Part shown: positions 51,150 through 60,613 of the stretch, piece by piece
Numbering within the stretch: the first letter of the stretch is position 1
How the letters are laid out: the number at the start of each line of letters is the position of its first letter
Assembly (NCBI RefSeq): GCF_025399895.1
Contig: NZ_JAODUA010000006.1
Coordinates: 124,001-188,000 of the forward strand
DNA from: Streptomyces sp. ASQP_92
GTDB lineage: Bacteria > Actinomycetota > Actinomycetes > Streptomycetales > Streptomycetaceae
DNA length: 64,000 nt
Direction: 5' to 3'
Program-made: the position numbers and the translations under genes
The notes under the pieces: generated by a model
Database searches by the model: none
The model's input: only the letters and a program-made list of their open reading frames with translations
What the model was told of the DNA's origin: nothing

Positions 51150-51269
51150 GCGTCCGTCCGGCCCATACGGCTGCCGTACCGCCGTACCGCCCCATCGTCG
51201 CCGCACTTTCTCAGGGAAATCACAGGATCGGCCAAGGCTGTTCTCACGGCCCCCTCACAGGGTGGGCGC

Positions 51270-52010
51270 ATGACCGTTACCTCCTCGCCCCAGGGGCGGA
51301 CCGAAATGCTCAGGCCGGACGGCAGTCCCGTCCGGGTGCTCGTCGTGGACGACGAGGCGCCGCTCAGCGAGCTGCTCTCCATGGCGCTGCGCTACGAGGG
51401 CTGGGAAGTGCGCAGCGCCGGTGACGGGGCCGGGGCGGTGCGCGACGCCCGGGCCTTCCGGCCCGACGCCGTGATCCTGGACATCATGCTGCCCGACATG
51501 GACGGCCTCGCCGTGCTCGGCCGGCTGCGTCGCGAGCTCCCCGACGTGCCGGTGCTCTTCCTCACCGCCAAGGACTCCGTCGAGGACCGGATCGCCGGGC
51601 TCACGGCGGGCGGCGACGACTACGTCACCAAGCCGTTCAGCCTGGAGGAGGTCGTGGCCCGGCTGCGTGGTCTCATCCGCCGCTCGGGCACGGCGGCGCT
51701 GCGCAGCGAGTCCGTCCTGACCGTCGGCGACCTCACCCTCGACGAGGACAGTCACGACGTGACCCGGGGCGGGGTCAACATCCATCTCACCGCGACCGAG
51801 TTCGAGCTGCTCCGCTTCCTGATGCGCAACCCGCGCCGGGTGCTCAGCAAGGCGCAGATCCTCGACCGGGTGTGGTCGTACGACTTCGGCGGACAGGCCA
51901 ATGTCGTCGAGCTGTACATCTCCTACCTGCGGCGGAAGATCGACGCCGGGCGCTCCCCGATGATCCACACCCGGCGCGGCGCGGGATATCTGATCAAGCC
52001 CGGGGAGTAG
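51270..52010 (+). CDS. OmpR/PhoB-family response regulator
   Basis: A 246-residue two-domain regulator. The receiver has the acidic pair in VLVVDDEAP, phospho-acceptor Asp71 in AVILDIMLPDMDG and Lys in DDYVTKPFSLEE; the C-terminal winged helix has LTATEFELLRFLMRNPRRVL and SYLRRKIDAGRSPMIHTRRG. It is followed six bases later by the sensor kinase, and probably controls the glycosyltransferase operon or envelope genes. Confidence 0.93.
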   Translation: MTVTSSPQGRTEMLRPDGSPVRVLVVDDEAPLSELLSMALRYEGWEVRSAGDGAGAVRDARAFRPDAVILDIMLPDMDGLAVLGRLRRELPDVPVLFLTAKDSVEDRIAGLTAGGDDYVTKPFSLEEVVARLRGLIRRSGTAALRSESVLTVGDLTLDEDSHDVTRGGVNIHLTATEFELLRFLMRNPRRVLSKAQILDRVWSYDFGGQANVVELYISYLRRKIDAGRSPMIHTRRGAGYLIKPGE

Positions 52011-52016
52011 GACCGC

Positions 52017-53696
52017 GTGGGCAGGCTCCGGGGGCCCTGGTCGCTCCGTACCCGGCTCGTCGTGTCGGCGGTGGCGCTGCTCGCGGTGGTGGGGGCCGTC
52101 ATCGGCACCGTGACCGTGCTCGCGATGGGCGCCAACCTCCAGAGCCAGCTCGACGCCCAACTGCGCGGCGCCCTCGTGCCGGGCCGGATGGTCGGCCACG
52201 AGTCGCCGGGCTCGGGTCCGCCGACCGGCGCCCCGGCCGGCGGGACCGGCGACACCACCACCGGCACGGGTGCGGACCCCGGTACGGGCAAAGCCGCCGA
52301 CCCCGGTACGGGCAAAGCCGCCGACCCCGGTACCGGCAAAGCCACCCCCGGCACCAGTACCGGCAGAAGCGCCGGGCGGATCGACTTCGTCGTGTCGCGG
52401 CCCGGGCAGCCGCTGCACGCGGTGGCGGCCGGCGCGGGCGCCGACGGACGGGTCGCGGGTGCGCAGGCCGTCCGGCCCGAGCGCCAGGGCGAGGCCCGCA
52501 GCGCCGCGCTGACCGCGGCGCAGACCCGGGCCCTCGCCGCCGTGCCCAAGGACGGCCGGGTGCACTCCGTGGCGCTGCCCGGCCTCGGCGACTACCGGGC
52601 CGTGTGGGACCGCGAGAACGACTTCGTGCTCGGCTTCCCCACGACCGCCGTCGACTCGACCGTCAACACCCTTGTGGTCGTGGTCATTTGCGTGACCGCC
52701 GCGGGGCTCGTCGCCGCTGGGATCGCGGGCGCGGCCATCGTCGGGGTGGCCCTGCGGCCGCTGCGCCGGGTCGCGTCGACGGCCACCCGGGTCTCCGAAC
52801 TCCCCCTGCACAGCGGCGAGGTGGCCCTGCATGAGCGGGTTCCGGCGGCCGAGGCGGACGCCAGGACCGAGGTCGGCCAGGTGGGTGCCGCGCTCAACCG
52901 GATGCTGGACCACGTCCACGAGGCGCTCAGCGCGCGCCAGGAGAGCGAGACGCGGGTGCGGCAGTTCGTCGCCGACGCCAGTCACGAACTCAGGACCCCG
53001 CTCGCCTCGATCCGCGGTTACGCCGAGCTGACCCGGCGCGGTCGCGAGGACGTCGGACCCGACACCCGGCACTCCCTCGGCCGCATCGAGTCGGAGGCGG
53101 CCCGGATGACCGGCCTGGTCCAGGATCTGCTGCTGCTCGCCCGGCTCGATGCCGGACGCCCGCTCTCGTACGAGAGCACTGATCTCTCCGCACTCGTGGT
53201 GGACGCGGTCGGGGACGCGCACGCCGCCGGGCAGGGCCACTGCTGGCGGCTCGAACTGCCCCAGGAACCCGTCGCCGTGCACGGGGACGCGGAGCGGCTC
53301 CAGCAGGTGCTGGTCAATCTGCTCGCCAACGCCCGTACGCACACCCCGCCGGGGACGACCGTCACCGCCCGGGTCGAGGTGCGCGGGCCGGACGCCGTCG
53401 TCGTCGCGATCGAGGACACCGGGCCGGGGATCCCGTCCGCGCTGCTGCCGCACGTCTTCGAGCGGTTCGCGCGCGGGGACGCCTCCCGATCCCGCAACGC
53501 CGGATCCACCGGCCTCGGGCTCGCGATCGTGCAGGCCGTCGTCGTCGCGCACGGCGGCCGGGTGGAGGTACGGAGTCGGCCCGGGCGGACGGTGTTCACG
53601 GTGCACCTCCCCGGCGCACCCGGCCCCGGCATGCCCGGCCCCGCCACCCCGGCCCCCACCTCACAGGCTGAGCACAGGGCGACCACACAGGTGTGA
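52017..53696 (+). CDS. sensor histidine kinase
   Basis: A 559-residue membrane kinase: TM1 at about 15-38, an extracytoplasmic sensor of about 170 residues with three ADPGTGK repeats (24-bp DNA repeats), TM2 at about 218-242, HAMP, the His box FVADASHELRTPLASIRGYA, and ATPase boxes VLVNLLANARTH, EDTGPGIP and GLGLAIVQ. Pairs with the regulator at 51270. The stop overlaps one of two possible starts of the next gene. Confidence 0.93.
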   Translation: MGRLRGPWSLRTRLVVSAVALLAVVGAVIGTVTVLAMGANLQSQLDAQLRGALVPGRMVGHESPGSGPPTGAPAGGTGDTTTGTGADPGTGKAADPGTGKAADPGTGKATPGTSTGRSAGRIDFVVSRPGQPLHAVAAGAGADGRVAGAQAVRPERQGEARSAALTAAQTRALAAVPKDGRVHSVALPGLGDYRAVWDRENDFVLGFPTTAVDSTVNTLVVVVICVTAAGLVAAGIAGAAIVGVALRPLRRVASTATRVSELPLHSGEVALHERVPAAEADARTEVGQVGAALNRMLDHVHEALSARQESETRVRQFVADASHELRTPLASIRGYAELTRRGREDVGPDTRHSLGRIESEAARMTGLVQDLLLLARLDAGRPLSYESTDLSALVVDAVGDAHAAGQGHCWRLELPQEPVAVHGDAERLQQVLVNLLANARTHTPPGTTVTARVEVRGPDAVVVAIEDTGPGIPSALLPHVFERFARGDASRSRNAGSTGLGLAIVQAVVVAHGGRVEVRSRPGRTVFTVHLPGAPGPGMPGPATPAPTSQAEHRATTQV

Positions 53697-53722
53697 CAGG
53701 GGGGCTCGCGAGGGTCGGACGT

Positions 53723-55336
53723 ATGCGAACCGAACCCTCTGCGGGCGCCACCGGCGCTACGGGCGCCGCGACCGCGCCCCGCGCGGCCGACCCGGCGCAT
53801 CCCGCGCCCCATGTGGCGCCCCGCGCGGCTGACCTGCCGCATCCCCCGCCCCGCGCGGCCGACCCGACGCATCCGGCAACCCCGCCGTCAAACCCGCCGG
53901 CAACCCCGCCGGCAACCCCGCCGGCAACCCCGCCGGCAACCCCGCCGGCAACCCCGCCGGCAGCTCCGCCGGCAACCCCGCCGGCACCGCCGATGGCCCT
54001 GCCCGCCCGGCAGCACCTGCCCGTCCAGGCGGCCGACGTCCCCGTGCTCGATGTGGTGATCCCCGTCTACAACGAGGAGCGGGACCTTGAGCCGTGTGTG
54101 CGGCGGCTGCACGAGCACCTCGCGCGGACCTTCCCGTACGGCTTCCGGATCACCATCGCCGACAATGCCAGCACCGACTCAACTCCCCTGATATCAGCCG
54201 GACTTGAGGGCGCGTTGCCCGAGGTGCGGGCGTTCCGGCTGGAGGAGAAGGGGCGCGGGCGGGCCCTGCGGACCGTGTGGTCGGCCTCCGACGCGCCCGT
54301 GCTCGCGTACATGGACGTGGACCTGTCCACGGACCTCAACGCCCTGCTGCCGCTGGTCGCGCCGCTCATCTCGGGCCACTCGGACCTCGCCATCGGCTCG
54401 CGGCTCGCGCGGTCCTCGCGGGTGGTGCGCGGCGCCAAGCGGGAGTTCGTCTCGCGGACGTACAACCTGATCCTGCGCGGCTCGCTGGCGGCGCGGTTCT
54501 CCGACGCCCAGTGCGGGTTCAAGGCGATCCGGCGCGATGTGGCACAGCGGCTGCTGCCGATGGTCGAGGACACCGGGTGGTTCTTCGACACCGAGATGCT
54601 GGTGCTCGCCGAGCGGGCGGGGCTGAGGATCCACGAGGTGCCGGTGGACTGGGTCGACGATCCGGCGAGCACCGTGCACATCGTCAGCACGGCGGTGGAC
54701 GACCTCAAGGGAGTGTGGCGCGTCGGGCGGGCGCTGGCGGTGGGGGCGCTGCCGCTGGACCGGCTCGCGCGGCCGTTCGGCGACGACCCCAGGGACCGGC
54801 AGCTCCCCGGAGTGCCGGGGGGTCTGGCCCGCCAGCTCGTCGGGTTCTGTGTCGTGGGCGCGCTCTCCACCCTCTTCTACCTCGTCCTGTACTCACTCGC
54901 GCGCACCGCCATGAGCCCTCAACTCGCCAACGCCGCCGCCCTGTTGGTGTCAGCGGTCGCCAACACCTCGGCCAACCGGAGGCTCACCTTCGGGGTGCGC
55001 GGCCGGGACCGGGCGGTGCGCCACCAGGCGCAGGGCCTCGCGGTGTTCGCGATCGGGCTCGCCCTGACGAGCGGCTCGCTCGCCGCCCTCGACGCCGCGC
55101 ACGCGAGCGCCGCGCACTCCACCGAGGTGGCCGTCCTGGTCGCGGCGAACCTCGCGGCGACGGTCCTGCGCTTCCTGCTGTTCCGCGCCTGGGTCTTCCC
55201 CGACCGTGCGCCGGCCCCGGGCGAGGCGGCCTCCCCCGCCGCCCCGCCCGAGCCGTCCGCGCCCGCCACCGCCGCCACCATCGCGCCGGAGGCGGCGGCC
55301 TTCCACCACCCCCACCCGAAGGGCGACGCACGATGA
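53723..55336 (+). CDS. GT2 glycosyltransferase fused to a GtrA-like membrane domain
   Basis: The protein (537 aa from ATG 53723; a GTG at 53693 overlapping the kinase stop would add 10 residues) starts with a Pro/Ala/Thr repeat tail (NPPATPPATPPATPPA, from 15-bp DNA repeats). A GT2 domain of the polyprenyl-phosphate sugar synthase type follows (LDVVIPVYNEERDLEPCVRR, ADNASTDST, MDVDLSTD, CGFKAIRRD), and then a four-helix GtrA-like domain (LVGFCVVGALSTLFYLVLYS). It would make a lipid-linked sugar and flip it for the next enzyme. Confidence 0.88.
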   Translation: MRTEPSAGATGATGAATAPRAADPAHPAPHVAPRAADLPHPPPRAADPTHPATPPSNPPATPPATPPATPPATPPATPPAAPPATPPAPPMALPARQHLPVQAADVPVLDVVIPVYNEERDLEPCVRRLHEHLARTFPYGFRITIADNASTDSTPLISAGLEGALPEVRAFRLEEKGRGRALRTVWSASDAPVLAYMDVDLSTDLNALLPLVAPLISGHSDLAIGSRLARSSRVVRGAKREFVSRTYNLILRGSLAARFSDAQCGFKAIRRDVAQRLLPMVEDTGWFFDTEMLVLAERAGLRIHEVPVDWVDDPASTVHIVSTAVDDLKGVWRVGRALAVGALPLDRLARPFGDDPRDRQLPGVPGGLARQLVGFCVVGALSTLFYLVLYSLARTAMSPQLANAAALLVSAVANTSANRRLTFGVRGRDRAVRHQAQGLAVFAIGLALTSGSLAALDAAHASAAHSTEVAVLVAANLAATVLRFLLFRAWVFPDRAPAPGEAASPAAPPEPSAPATAATIAPEAAAFHHPHPKGDAR

Positions 55337-57510
55337 CCACGACCTCCTCCCCCCAGGCCGGTCCGCGCGAGGGGGCCGGGGCGGTCCGGCGCCGTCGGGG
55401 CGCCCCGAGCCGGTGGTGGCGTGGCCGGGCCGACGATCCGGCCTGGGCGCGGCCCGCGTTCCTCGCGCTGCTCGCCGCCACCTTCGCCGCGTACCTGACG
55501 AACCTCACCGCCTCCGGCTACGCCAACTCCTTCTACTCGGCGGCCGTTCAGGCGGGCAGCGAGAGCTGGAAGGCGTTCTTCTTCGGTTCGCTGGACGCCG
55601 CCAACGCGATCACCGTGGACAAGCCCCCGGCCGCGCTGTGGCCGATGGCCCTGTCCGTACGCCTCTTCGGGCTCGGCTCCTGGCAGATCCTGCTGCCCGA
55701 GGTGCTGATGGGCGTGGGCACGGTCGCCGTCCTGTACGCGGCGGTGCGGCGCCGGTTCAGTGCGGCGGCGGGGCTGATCTCCGGCGCGGTGCTGGCCCTG
55801 ACGCCCGTCGCCGCGCTCATGTTCCGCTTCAACAACCCGGACGCGCTGCTCGCGTTCCTGATGACGGTCACCGTGTACTGCGTGCTGCGCGCCCTGGAAG
55901 GGGCCCGTACCCGGTGGCTGGTGTGGGCGGGGGTCGCGATCGGCTTCGCGTTCTTGACCAAGACGCTCCAGGCGTTCCTGATCCTGCCGCCGCTCGCGCT
56001 CCTGTACGCGGTGTGCGCGCCCACCTCGGTGCGGCGCAGGCTCGCTCAACTCGCTCTCGCCACAGGGGTGTTGGTGGTCTCCGGCGGGTGGTGGGTGGCG
56101 GCCGTGGAGCTGTGGCCGAAGTCGTCCCGCCCGTACATCGGAGGGTCGCAGCACAACTCGTTCCTGGAGCTCACCTTCGGCTACAACGGGCTGGGGCGGC
56201 TCAGCGGCGACGAGACGGGCAGCGTCGGTGGCGGGGGCGTCCGGCCACGCGGCATGGACCTCCCGGCGGGCGTGGAACTCCCGGCCGGGATGCGGGCGGG
56301 CGGCGCAGGCGGGGGCGGGGGTGGCTGGGGTGAGACCGGCATCGGCCGGATGTTCAACTCCGAGATCGGCGGCCAGATCTCGTGGCTGCTGCCCGCAGCC
56401 CTGTTCCTGCTGATCGCGGGCCTCGTCGTCACGTGGAGGGCCGGGCGCGCCGACACCGCGCGGGCCGCGTTCCTCGCCTGGGGCGGGGCGCTCCTGACGA
56501 CCGGCGTGGTCTTCAGTTTCATGGCCGGGATCTTCCACCAGTACTACACGGTGGCCCTGGCGCCCTACATCGCGGCGCTCGTCGGCATGGGCGTCACGGT
56601 GCTGTGGGAGGAGCGGTCGCGGATCGGCGCGGCCCTCGCGCTCGGGGTGACGGTGGCGGGCACGGCCCTCTGGTCGTATGTGCTGCTCGGGCGCACCCCG
56701 GACCATCTGCCCTGGCTGCGGTGGGCGGTCCTGATCGGCGGCCTCGTGGCGGCGGTCGGCCTCGCGGTCATGGGCCGCCTGAACCGCCGGCTCGCCCTCG
56801 GTGTCGCGGGGTTCGGCCTCGCGGCCTCGCTGGCCGGGCCCGCCGCGTACGCGGTGAGCACCCTGGACACCGGGCACACCGGCTCGATCGTCACGGCCGG
56901 CCCGGCCGGGGCGGGCGGCGGCCCCGGGGGCGGTGGGCCCGGTGGCGGGCGGATGCGGTTCGGCGGGGCGCCGGGCGCGGGTCGGAACGGCGGGACCGGC
57001 CAGAACGGCGGGCTGCCGGGTGGCGGCGCCCTGGGCCGCCCGCCCACCGCACCCACCGCACCCACCGCACCCGGCCAGAACGGCCAGAACGGCCAGAACG
57101 GCCAGGGAGGGCGCGGCGGGATGGGCGGTCTGCTGGACGGTGCCAAGGTCGGCGCCGACGCCCAGGCGCTCCTGAAGAGGAACGCGGAGCACTACACCTG
57201 GGCCGCGGCCGCCATCGGCTCGCAGAACGCCGCGAGCTATCAACTCGCCACCGGGCAGCCCGTGATGGCGATCGGCGGCTTCAACGGCAGTGATCCCTCG
57301 CCGACCCTGGCCCAGTTCCAGCGGTACGTCGCCGAAGGCAGGATCCACTACTTCATCGCCAGTGGCGGCGGGATGACGGCGGGCGGCGGTCAGGGCGCTC
57401 AGGCCGGTGGCAGCTCCCTCAGTGGCTGGGTGGAGTCGTCGTTCAAGAAGGTGACGGTCGGTACGGCCACCTTCTACGACCTGACCTCACCGGTGAAGGC
57501 GGCGGACTGA
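55333..57510 (+). CDS. GT39-type membrane glycosyltransferase
   Basis: A 725-residue polytopic protein (about 10 helices) with the GT39/ArnT-like DKPPAALWPMALSVRLFG loop and NNPDALLAFL motif. A Gly/Asn/Gln-rich extracytoplasmic stretch (GQNGQNGQNGQ) precedes a C-terminal globular domain (QNAASYQLATGQPVMAIGGF). It transfers sugar from a polyprenyl carrier to an envelope acceptor. ATGA overlap with the GT2 gene; the RR-kinase-GT2-GT39 set forms one operon. Confidence 0.88.
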   Translation: MTTTSSPQAGPREGAGAVRRRRGAPSRWWRGRADDPAWARPAFLALLAATFAAYLTNLTASGYANSFYSAAVQAGSESWKAFFFGSLDAANAITVDKPPAALWPMALSVRLFGLGSWQILLPEVLMGVGTVAVLYAAVRRRFSAAAGLISGAVLALTPVAALMFRFNNPDALLAFLMTVTVYCVLRALEGARTRWLVWAGVAIGFAFLTKTLQAFLILPPLALLYAVCAPTSVRRRLAQLALATGVLVVSGGWWVAAVELWPKSSRPYIGGSQHNSFLELTFGYNGLGRLSGDETGSVGGGGVRPRGMDLPAGVELPAGMRAGGAGGGGGGWGETGIGRMFNSEIGGQISWLLPAALFLLIAGLVVTWRAGRADTARAAFLAWGGALLTTGVVFSFMAGIFHQYYTVALAPYIAALVGMGVTVLWEERSRIGAALALGVTVAGTALWSYVLLGRTPDHLPWLRWAVLIGGLVAAVGLAVMGRLNRRLALGVAGFGLAASLAGPAAYAVSTLDTGHTGSIVTAGPAGAGGGPGGGGPGGGRMRFGGAPGAGRNGGTGQNGGLPGGGALGRPPTAPTAPTAPGQNGQNGQNGQGGRGGMGGLLDGAKVGADAQALLKRNAEHYTWAAAAIGSQNAASYQLATGQPVMAIGGFNGSDPSPTLAQFQRYVAEGRIHYFIASGGGMTAGGGQGAQAGGSSLSGWVESSFKKVTVGTATFYDLTSPVKAAD

Positions 57511-57631
57511 CGGCCCCACCCGCGGCGACGGTGCGGCGGTGGTCCGAGGCGCGAAGGCGTCCCGGCCGCCGCCGCGTCGGGTGCTCCGCGTCCCGTGGCC
57601 GATGGCGAAAGGAACGGCCGCGTAATTCACT

Positions 57632-57690
57632 TTACGGCGTAGAAGAACAGCCTTACGGTGTACAACGACACCTTCCCTTACGCCGTACAA
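57632..57690. promoter_or_regulatory. three direct operator-like repeats before the DHA2 exporter
   Basis: TTACGGCGTAGAA (57632), TTACGGTGTACAA (57653) and TTACGCCGTACAA (57678) are 13-mers at 21- and 25-bp spacing ending 17 bases before the start codon. They are likely sites for the TetR protein encoded at 59333. Confidence 0.65.
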
Positions 57691-57706
57691 GGAGCCAGGA
57701 GCCGCC

Positions 57707-59218
57707 ATGACGGCCACGACAGCCGAGAACTCCACCACCCCCACCGGGCATCCGCAGCGCTGGTTGATCCTCGGCGTCATCTGCGTGGCCCAGCTCACGG
57801 TGCTGCTCGACAACACCGTCCTCAACGTCGCCATCCCCTCCCTCACCACCTCGCTCGGCGCGTCCACCGCCGACATCCAGTGGATGATCAACGCGTACTC
57901 GCTCGTCCAGTCGGGGCTGCTCCTCACCGCGGGCAGCGCGTCCGACCGCTACGGGCGCAAGAAGATGCTCGCGGCGGGGCTCGCCCTCTTCGGCATCGGT
58001 TCCCTGGCGGCCGGCCTCGCGCAGAACTCGGGGCAGCTCATCGCGGCGCGCGCGGGCATGGGCATCGGCGGGGCGCTCCTCATGACCACCACGCTCGCCG
58101 TCGTCGTGCAGATCTTCGACGACGAGTCCCGGATCAAGGCCATCGGCATCTGGGCCACCGTCAACTCCCTTGGTTTCGCGGCCGGTCCGCTCATCGGCGG
58201 GGTCATGCTCGACCACTTCTGGTGGGGCGCGATCTTCCTGGTGAACATCCCGGTGGCGGTGCTCGGTCTGATCGCCGTCGTCGTCCTCGTACCGGAGTCG
58301 AAGAACCCGCAGGGCGACCGGCCCGACCTGCTCGGGGCGCTGCTCTCCACGATCGGCATGACCGGGGTGGTCTACGCGATCATCTCCGGGCCGGGCCACG
58401 GCTGGCTCTCCGGCCATGTGCTGGTCTCCGCGGGCGTCGGCGCGGTCTTCCTCGCGGCCTTCGTACGCTGGGAGCTGTCCATCGAGCACCCCATGCTGGA
58501 CATGCACTTCTTCCGCAACCAGAAGTTCATCGGCGCCGTCGCCGGATCGATCCTGGTCGCCTTCGGCATGGGCGGCTCGCTGTTCCTGCTCACCCAGCAC
58601 CTCCAATTCGTCCTCGGATACGGCCCGTTGGAGGCGGGGGTGCGGACCGCGCCGCTCGCGCTCAGCGTCGTCGCGCTGAACATGACGGGCGTCGGGGCGA
58701 AGCTGGTCGCCAAGGTCGGCACCCCGCGCGCCATCGCGATCGGCATGACGGCGAACGCGGCCGGGCTCGCCTCGATCGCGCTGCTCGGTGGGCACAGCTA
58801 CGGCGGCACGCTGCTCGGCCTGGTCGTCATGGGCGCGGGCATCGCGCTGTCCATGCCCGCCATGGCCAACGCCATCATGAGCGCGATCCCGCCGGAGAAG
58901 GCGGGGGTGGGCGCGGGCGTCAACGGCACGCTGGGCGAGTTCGGCAACGGGCTCGGCGTGGCGGTGCTCGGCGCGGTGCTGAACTCCCGGTTCGCGGCGC
59001 TCGTGCCGGTGGCCGCGGCCTCGCTGCCGGCGGCGCTCGGCGCCGCCCGGGACGACGCCGAGCGGGGCAGGATCGCCGACGCGTTCGCCTCCGGCCTGGA
59101 GACCAGCCAGCTCGTGGGCGCGGTCGCGGTCCTCGCGGGCGGGCTGCTCGCGGCGGTCCTGCTGCACCGCGCCGAACGATCGGCGCCCGCACCCGCCGGA
59201 GCGGCTCCCGCCGCATAG
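57707..59218 (+). CDS. MFS drug exporter, DHA2 (14-helix) family
   Basis: The 503-residue transporter shows the DHA2 motif C-like region LNVAIPSLTTSLGASTADIQ, SDRYGRKKMLAAGLALFGIG (loop 2-3), and 14 hydrophobic helices. It exports drugs or other amphipathic compounds by proton antiport. AAGGAG precedes the ATG. The TetR regulator follows on the same strand. Confidence 0.9.
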   Translation: MTATTAENSTTPTGHPQRWLILGVICVAQLTVLLDNTVLNVAIPSLTTSLGASTADIQWMINAYSLVQSGLLLTAGSASDRYGRKKMLAAGLALFGIGSLAAGLAQNSGQLIAARAGMGIGGALLMTTTLAVVVQIFDDESRIKAIGIWATVNSLGFAAGPLIGGVMLDHFWWGAIFLVNIPVAVLGLIAVVVLVPESKNPQGDRPDLLGALLSTIGMTGVVYAIISGPGHGWLSGHVLVSAGVGAVFLAAFVRWELSIEHPMLDMHFFRNQKFIGAVAGSILVAFGMGGSLFLLTQHLQFVLGYGPLEAGVRTAPLALSVVALNMTGVGAKLVAKVGTPRAIAIGMTANAAGLASIALLGGHSYGGTLLGLVVMGAGIALSMPAMANAIMSAIPPEKAGVGAGVNGTLGEFGNGLGVAVLGAVLNSRFAALVPVAAASLPAALGAARDDAERGRIADAFASGLETSQLVGAVAVLAGGLLAAVLLHRAERSAPAPAGAAPAA

Positions 59219-59332
59219 CATCGTCGGGGGTGGAAGCCCCGAATTCCGGACCGAATTCCGGACATGACCTGTGATGGGCCGGTTCTTGACGCCTTGACGG
59301 GTTACCAGAACCCAGGCCAAAGGAGGGCGGCG

Positions 59333-60142
59333 ATGGTGTCGGCGGCGGACCGTTCGAAGGACGCGGCGCGTACCAGCGTGTGGCTCGGCAGCAAGGCGGG
59401 CCACCGGGTGCGCCGCACGGAGCCGGCCGAGGGCGGGCCCGCGCTCGACCGGGACCGGATCACCGCCGAGGCCGTACGGCTGCTCGACGCCGAGGGCGCC
59501 GCCAAGTTCTCCATGCGGCGCCTGGCGGGCGAGCTCGGCGTCACCGCGATGTCCCTGTACTGGTACGTCGACACCAAGGACGACCTCCTCGAACTCGCCC
59601 TCGACGCGGTGTTCGCGGAGGTCGCCCTGCCCGACGCGGCGGACGAGGCGGCCGACTGGCGCGATCAGCTCCGCGCGGTCGCCGTGGGCTATCGCGCGGC
59701 CTTCGTCCGCCACCCCTGGGCGTCCGCGCTGATCGGGCGCTACCTCAACATCGGGCCGCACTCCATGGCCTTCTCGCGCACCGCCCAGCGCATCATGGCG
59801 CGCACCGGGCTTCCGCCCCACGGGCAGATGGGCGGGCTCGCGGCGGTGTTCCAGTTCGTGTACGGGTTCGGCACGATCGAGGGCACGTTCGTGAAGCGGT
59901 GCGCGGATGCGGGGCTCACCCAGGACGAGTACTTCGCCTCGGCGATGGGGGCCTTGGTGGAGCGGCCGGAGTATCGGGAGCAGTTCGCGGATGCGGCGGA
60001 GTTGATGGCGGCGCGGGGTGGGGAGACGGTGGTGGACATGCGTCAGCGGGACTTCGACTTCGCGCTGTCCCTCCTGATCGCCGGCATCGAGGCCCTGACC
60101 CCACCCCCCGGGGCTCCACCCCAGCCCCCGCGCGCGCCTTGA
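59333..60142 (+). CDS. TetR-family regulator
   Basis: A 269-residue protein with a TetR helix-turn-helix (ITAEAVRLLDAEGAAKFSMR, LAGELGVTAMSLYWYVDTKD) and a C-terminal TetR_C-type ligand domain. AGGAGG six bases before ATG 59333. It probably represses the exporter upstream through the TTACGSYGTACAA-like repeats. Confidence 0.88.
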   Translation: MVSAADRSKDAARTSVWLGSKAGHRVRRTEPAEGGPALDRDRITAEAVRLLDAEGAAKFSMRRLAGELGVTAMSLYWYVDTKDDLLELALDAVFAEVALPDAADEAADWRDQLRAVAVGYRAAFVRHPWASALIGRYLNIGPHSMAFSRTAQRIMARTGLPPHGQMGGLAAVFQFVYGFGTIEGTFVKRCADAGLTQDEYFASAMGALVERPEYREQFADAAELMAARGGETVVDMRQRDFDFALSLLIAGIEALTPPPGAPPQPPRAP

Positions 60143-60196
60143 GCCCGCTCGTCCTCAATCTCCCCCAAGGCCTTAAGGGCCAGGGGGGACCCCCAT

Positions 60197-60600
60197 GACA
60201 GGCTGAGGCTGCTCGACGCGGGCCGGCACCGGCGCTGCCAGGGGCGCGGGGAACTGCGCGAGAAGCGACCACGGTCCGCAGCCGAAAGCGGGGTTGCCCG
60301 GGGCTCCGCCCCGGACCCCGTATCGCGCCTGAACGGCGCTCGTCCTCAATCGCCGGACAGGCTGAGGTTGCTCGACGCGGGCCAGCACCGGCGCTGCCAG
60401 GGGCGCGGGGAACTGCGCGAGAAGCGACCACGGCCCGCAGTCGAAAGCGGGGTTGCCCGGGGCTCCGCCCCGGACCCCGTATCGCGCCTGAACGGCGCTC
60501 GTCCTCAATCGCCGGACGGGCTGAAGGTGCCCCAGCACAGGAGCACTTAAGGGGCGCGAGGAACTGCGCGAACGGCACGGGGCCGCAGCCACCCCGCCCC
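60197..60600. repeat. 159-bp tandem intergenic repeat (2.5 copies)
   Basis: Copies begin at 60197, 60356 and 60515 (partial) with period 159. They include CGCGGGGAACTGCGCGAGAA, the hairpin GGGGCTCCGCCCC and the CGCTCGTCCTCAATCGCCGG segment that is often seen between Streptomyces genes. It fills the 471-bp gap before the YceI gene; no gene is supported here. Confidence 0.85.
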
Positions 60601-60613
60601 CCGACCCGGAGGG

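Noticed and set aside
51255..53606. A 783-codon frame antisense to the two-component genes
   Set aside because: It is the complement of clear response regulator and kinase motifs and has no ribosome site or domain of its own.
60197..60600. An insertion sequence or transposon remnant
   Set aside because: No transposase frame, terminal inverted repeats or target duplication; it is a tandem array of common intergenic sequence.
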